A stretch of DNA of 17,820 nt from positions 1 through 17,820 of the forward strand of contig CALNCC010000126.1 of the NCBI GenBank assembly GCA_937875275.1. The letters are read 5' to 3'. A program made the position numbers and the translations under genes. Of this stretch, positions 15,195-17,820 are shown piece by piece (position 1 is the first letter of the stretch; each line of letters starts with the position of its first letter). The notes beneath the pieces were generated by a model that saw only the letters and a list, made by a program, of their open reading frames with translations, was not told the DNA's origin and made no database searches. Source of the stretch: an uncultured Dysgonomonas sp. (GTDB taxonomy: Bacteria; Bacteroidota; Bacteroidia; Bacteroidales; Dysgonomonadaceae).

Positions 15195-15204
15195 CCCCCC
15201 CCCC
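15195..15204. repeat. Homopolymer of ten C (ten G on the transcribed strand)
   Basis: Ten consecutive C, reading G on the strand that carries the peptide and fimbrillin genes. It lies 39 bases after the short peptide stop and 113 bases before the fimbrillin ATG. On the RNA it could pair with CTCTCCCC near 15222-15232, giving a hairpin of variable length. Long G/C runs are uncommon in this AT-rich intergenic DNA. Confidence 0.8.
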
Positions 15205-15242
15205 TCTAATACACTCAGAAGCGGGGAGAGACTTAAAATGGC

Positions 15243-15401
15243 TTATATTTCGGAGATTCTTCCACCTCCTCCATTATTCAGATTTTTTACTCTTGCAGGA
15301 CTTCCACTCCCACAAAGGATTCCTGTTGTCTCGATTTCAAGTACTTCGATTGCAGGTTTTTCATAAACATCGGTCTTTTCTGTTTGTTTTTCGCTCATCA
15401 T
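15243..15401 (-). CDS. Short peptide with YEKPxIE core and Gly-rich tail (copy 2)
   Basis: A 51- or 52-residue peptide; two ATG codons are adjacent (15401 and 15398), and the frame is open further upstream, but MSEKQTEKTDVYEKPAIEVL is the best match to its homologue at 4258. It has the YEKPxIE core, the acidic EVLEIE strand, LCGSGSP and a Gly-rich tail (NNGGGGRISEI). It has no signal peptide or membrane segment. Unlike the other copy it has a single Cys. It lies on the strand of fimbrillin copy 3, 160 bases ahead of it, and divergent from the DUF6712-like gene. The upstream sequence is very AT-rich with runs of A and T, and no clear promoter motif. Function unknown. Confidence 0.65.
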   Translation of the reverse strand: MMSEKQTEKTDVYEKPAIEVLEIETTGILCGSGSPARVKNLNNGGGGRISEI

Positions 15402-15578
15402 TTTCTGATTTTTATTTATAGAACGTTGACTATAATACACGTTGTAAAAATATTAAAAAAAAATAAATTCTATTTTTTTTTTATTCCTGTTTTTTTCTGG
15501 TTCATTTACTTTTTTTTCGAGTTGATTTTTTCTCTTTTTATCTATACTGAAAACGCATTAATTAATACTTAGTTAGAC

Positions 15579-16130
15579 ATGAACGAACTGATACAAATTC
15601 CACTGATAAGTGAAGAGTTATTTAAATTACACTCGCCCATAACGGCAGCAACAGACATCACCGAATTTATTCCTTATATCGCCATTGCGCAGGAATTGCA
15701 CATCGCACCCGTATTGGGCGAGCCGATGATGCACGAACTGAAAGAGCAGATAAATACAAACAGCCTGACTGCCGAAAACAGCGACCTCGTGCTCAGATTG
15801 GCTCCGGCATTGTCGTTCTTTGCCGTCTATCAGGCGTTGCCTTTCCATTGGGCGGCAGTGGTGAACAAGGGGATAACGATACGCGAAAGCGAAAACAGCA
15901 AGGGGATAGACATTAAGGATCTTGCGCAACTGCGCCAATGGATGAAGAATGATGCCGATCTGCTGAAAGGGCAACTGATTGCCTTCTTGTGCAAGTGCCG
16001 CAACAGCTATCCGTTGTGGCGACCGCAAGACGATTGCTGCTCAGACATAGTGAATGAGGGCAGTACACAAAAAGACTTCGACAGCGGATTTTATTTTGCT
16101 CGCCCGAGTGGCGGATGCGGATGTAAGTAA
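15579..16130 (+). CDS. Phage-type protein, DUF6712-like
   Basis: A 183-residue soluble protein beginning MNELIQIPLISEELFKLHSP, rich in predicted helix (ITEFIPYIAIAQELHIAPVLGE, LVLRLAPALSFFAVYQALPF) and ending in a Cys-rich tail (GGCGCK). The N-terminal IxxEEL, the I-A-PxLGExM stretch and the tail resemble DUF6712 proteins that sit among Bacteroidetes prophage head genes, probably as head-completion or adaptor proteins. That is recognition from memory, not a search. It has no signal peptide. Its neighbours are a short peptide (divergent) and the plug-like proteins (convergent), and no other phage gene is next to it, so it is isolated like the terminase at 8727. Confidence 0.6.
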   Translation: MNELIQIPLISEELFKLHSPITAATDITEFIPYIAIAQELHIAPVLGEPMMHELKEQINTNSLTAENSDLVLRLAPALSFFAVYQALPFHWAAVVNKGITIRESENSKGIDIKDLAQLRQWMKNDADLLKGQLIAFLCKCRNSYPLWRPQDDCCSDIVNEGSTQKDFDSGFYFARPSGGCGCK

Positions 16131-16152
16131 AAACTGACTGACCGAGATAGAG

Positions 16153-16180
16153 ATAGAGGAAGCCGATGGGCTTCCTCTAT
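16153..16180. terminator. Bidirectional terminator hairpin
   Basis: A perfect 12-base stem, ATAGAGGAAGCC with GGCTTCCTCTAT around a GATG loop. It lies between two converging genes (stops at 16130 and 16204). The plus side continues ATGTTTATATG, a moderate U-content; the minus side has CTATCTCTATCTC, so it works better for the plus-strand gene. Confidence 0.65.
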
Positions 16181-16203
16181 ATGTTTATATGTGTTAATGT
16201 TTA

Positions 16204-17229
16204 TTAATCCCCTTTCGTGGTAATGAGCACTACTCCTTTTTTTGCACGCGAGCCGTATTGTGTGGTCGCGGTTTTTCCTTTCAGTTCGGTTTTCTTTTCT
16301 ATGCGATCTTTGGTTATCGCTGTTGCGGATGCCTCATCAACCTCTGTGCCGTCTACATAGTATAGCTTGGTGTCGCCCTTGGCGATTTTGGCTTCGTCGT
16401 AGTTTTTCGTTCTGATGATCATCGCCCCTTCTGCTGCGCGATCGCCGTAGGTTTGGGTTATCGTTTCGTTTTTCTGCAAGGCAATCTCTTCTATCATGTC
16501 GGGAGCAATAAGCGACATGTCGGCAACTTCGCGCCCATCTACTATGTACAGTATGTTTTCGGGTATTGCATTTGGTTGTTGTCTCTGTCCACGCCCTTGC
16601 CCTTGCATCTGTGCATTGGGATTGGCGCCGCCACGTTGTCCGCGTGCGCCACGTTGACCCGCAAAGCCTTCGCCACGTTGTGGGCGGTCGCCTCTCGCAT
16701 CATCTCCGCCTTCGGCATTGGCACGATTCATCCGCCCTTGACCACGCATGCCCTGCCCCATATTACCAAAGAGGCTTGCTATCTCTTCGCGCGAAACTTC
16801 TCCGGCTTTGAGCTTGGCGTTGATACGCGGACGTTCTTCCACTACTTTGAAGTCGAGCTGCATGCCGAGCGAGAAGAAGGCGATGGTGTCGCCCTTTGTT
16901 ACTTTTATGGAATAGAATCCGTCGCCCGTAGTCGAGGTTCGGTTTTGTGTGCCTTTGACGATGACTGTCGCGTTTGCGATGCCTTCATTGTCTTCGTTGA
17001 CAACACGCCCCGATACGGTTACTCCTTTTTTGTTGGGCAACGTGTCGCCCTCGTATACGGTGCTGTAAACGTAATAGCTGATATGAGGCGGCAATTCCTT
17101 TTGTCGCTCTATGATCTTTGGCACTATCTCGGTTATATATGCCGGCACTTCCTTGGGCTGTGCCTCGTCTGACTGTGCCGATACACAGATTGCAGACAAT
17201 AACATAAACGTCAGTAATAGCTTTTTCAT
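16204..17229 (-). CDS. Secreted protein: carboxypeptidase-regulatory-like domain, Gly/Arg/Gln-rich linker, two plug-like segments
   Basis: A 341-residue secreted protein with signal peptide MKKLLLTFMLLSAICVSAQS. Residues about 68-125 form a CarboxypepD_reg-like beta-sandwich (VSGRVVNEDNEGIANATVIV, SLGMQ), as found before the plug of SusC-type receptors. A low-complexity linker (about 155-221) is very rich in Gly, Arg and Gln (GQRGARGQRGG, QGQGRGQRQQ). Then come two plug-like segments, LYIVDGREV...YGDRAAEGAMIIRTK (about 226-275) and LYYVDGTEV...YGSRAKKGVVLITTK (about 288-338). No beta-barrel follows, so it is not a receptor. Similar plug segments occur at the ends of Bacteroidetes M56/BlaR1-like proteins. 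It is 28 bases downstream of a gene with the same C-terminal motif, so both are probably one operon. Role unknown; perhaps protein-protein contact in the periplasm. Confidence 0.7.
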   Translation of the reverse strand: MKKLLLTFMLLSAICVSAQSDEAQPKEVPAYITEIVPKIIERQKELPPHISYYVYSTVYEGDTLPNKKGVTVSGRVVNEDNEGIANATVIVKGTQNRTSTTGDGFYSIKVTKGDTIAFFSLGMQLDFKVVEERPRINAKLKAGEVSREEIASLFGNMGQGMRGQGRMNRANAEGGDDARGDRPQRGEGFAGQRGARGQRGGANPNAQMQGQGRGQRQQPNAIPENILYIVDGREVADMSLIAPDMIEEIALQKNETITQTYGDRAAEGAMIIRTKNYDEAKIAKGDTKLYYVDGTEVDEASATAITKDRIEKKTELKGKTATTQYGSRAKKGVVLITTKGD

Positions 17230-17257
17230 AATTCCTTGTATTTTATTGTTTGTACAA

Positions 17258-17820
17258 TTATTTCTTCTTTTTCTTCGTCTTTATTAGTACTACTCCGTGC
17301 TTGCCTTTCTCGCCATATTTCTCTATTTTGTCTTTATCTTTCAGTACCGAGAATGAGACGATATCTTCAACCACAACGTCTTCCATAGTACCCTCGACGC
17401 CATCGATAAGTACTAAGGCCTGATTGGCCAAATTTGTTCTGTGAGGTCTTGAGGCTGTGTCTACGCCGGTCTTCGTATTATCCGCCCCTGCAACGTTCAT
17501 TATCACGGTTAATTCGCCTTTGAGTTCCGAAGCATATATTTTTTGCGTATCATATCCCAAATAAGAAAATTCGACAACATCATCTTCCTCAACTTTTAGT
17601 TTGAATTGCCCTTCCTTATCGGTTACAACACCGACACCGGGTTTCCCGACCAATGTTACAGAAGCATTTACTATCGGCTCATCGTTTTTATCGACCACGA
17701 AGCCGTGAATAAATCCTTCTTCCACCCACACAGTTTGGTCGGTATGATAATGATTTTTATACGCCTCTTTCAGCTCAATAGACATCTGCTCCGAAGTCGT
17801 CTTCACCGACTTGGGTTTAT
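17258..17820 (-). CDS. C-terminal part of a larger protein: CarboxypepD_reg-like and plug-like domains (runs off the window end)
   Basis: The frame is open to the window edge (KPKS precedes the GTG at 17806), with no signal peptide within it, so I treat it as the 3' part of a longer gene rather than starting at that GTG. The visible part has a CarboxypepD_reg-like domain (FIHGFVVDKNDEPIVNASV, EFSYLGYDTQ), then a plug-like segment (LVLIDGVEGTMEDV, YGEKGKHGVVLIKTK) and a Lys tail. Bacteroidetes M56-family (BlaR1/MecR1-like) sensors often end in exactly this order, with the membrane metallopeptidase upstream, and I think this most likely, but the N-terminal region is outside the window and cannot be checked. 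The next gene starts 28 bases after the stop and shares the motif, suggesting one operon. Confidence 0.65.
   Translation of the reverse strand, partial: KPKSVKTTSEQMSIELKEAYKNHYHTDQTVWVEEGFIHGFVVDKNDEPIVNASVTLVGKPGVGVVTDKEGQFKLKVEEDDVVEFSYLGYDTQKIYASELKGELTVIMNVAGADNTKTGVDTASRPHRTNLANQALVLIDGVEGTMEDVVVEDIVSFSVLKDKDKIEKYGEKGKHGVVLIKTKKKKK

Noticed and set aside
16565..16765. Repetitive DNA that might be taken for a CRISPR or tandem repeat
   Set aside because: The repeats are irregular and stay in frame as RGQ/QRGG codons, so they are protein low complexity, not repeat-spacer units.
16453..17172. Plus-strand open frame opposite the plug-like protein
   Set aside because: It is the antisense of a gene with a signal peptide, a domain and repeated plug motifs; its own product has no recognisable feature.

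Overview
The window comes from a member of the Bacteroidetes, most likely the order Bacteroidales. The signs are fimbrillin-family surface lipoproteins, TlpA-type thioredoxin proteins with long N-terminal regions, SusC-plug-like motifs (YGxRAxxGVxxIxTK), signal peptides cleaved just before Q, and promoters of the Bacteroidetes type (TTG, about 19 bases, TAnnTTTG). Genus cannot be told from the sequence.

Layout. 1-386 (minus): the start of a small gene and, upstream of it, a small membrane protein with a Cys-rich loop; the two overlap by ATGA. 433-4165 (plus): promoter and a tandem pair of secreted thioredoxin-fold proteins 3 bases apart. 4183-6330 (plus): promoter, a 56-residue Gly-tailed peptide, a structured leader, a fimbrillin-type lipoprotein and its terminator. 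6440-8676 (plus): a small secreted protein with its own promoter, then two lipoproteins and a terminator. 8727-9929 (plus): a complete phage terminase large subunit standing alone. 9965-11137 (plus): lipB and a small lipoprotein. 11142-11570 (minus): another small lipoprotein, tail to tail with the previous gene. 11641-15401 (minus): two more fimbrillin-type lipoproteins, each with the same type of terminator, and a second Gly-tailed peptide upstream of the outer one, with a run of ten C between them. 15579-16130 (plus): a phage-type DUF6712-like protein. 16204-17820 (minus): two proteins combining a carboxypeptidase-regulatory-like domain with isolated TonB-plug-like segments; the second runs off the window edge.

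Three themes stand out. First, a fimbrillin paralogue family (one plus-strand copy, two minus-strand copies) with matching lipoprotein leaders, matching C-terminal DUF1566-like domains and matching terminators; two of the three are preceded by a homologous short peptide sharing a YEKPxIE core and a Gly-rich tail. This peptide-fimbrillin pairing is the best candidate for an undescribed unit. Second, phage-type genes (terminase, DUF6712-like protein, perhaps the 1-386 pair) are scattered among host genes with no integrase, portal, capsid or tail genes in view. Third, plug-like segments without a barrel, one protein carrying a striking Gly/Arg/Gln-rich linker.

There is no rRNA, tRNA, CRISPR array or recognisable insertion sequence, and no gene-free stretch longer than about 230 bases.
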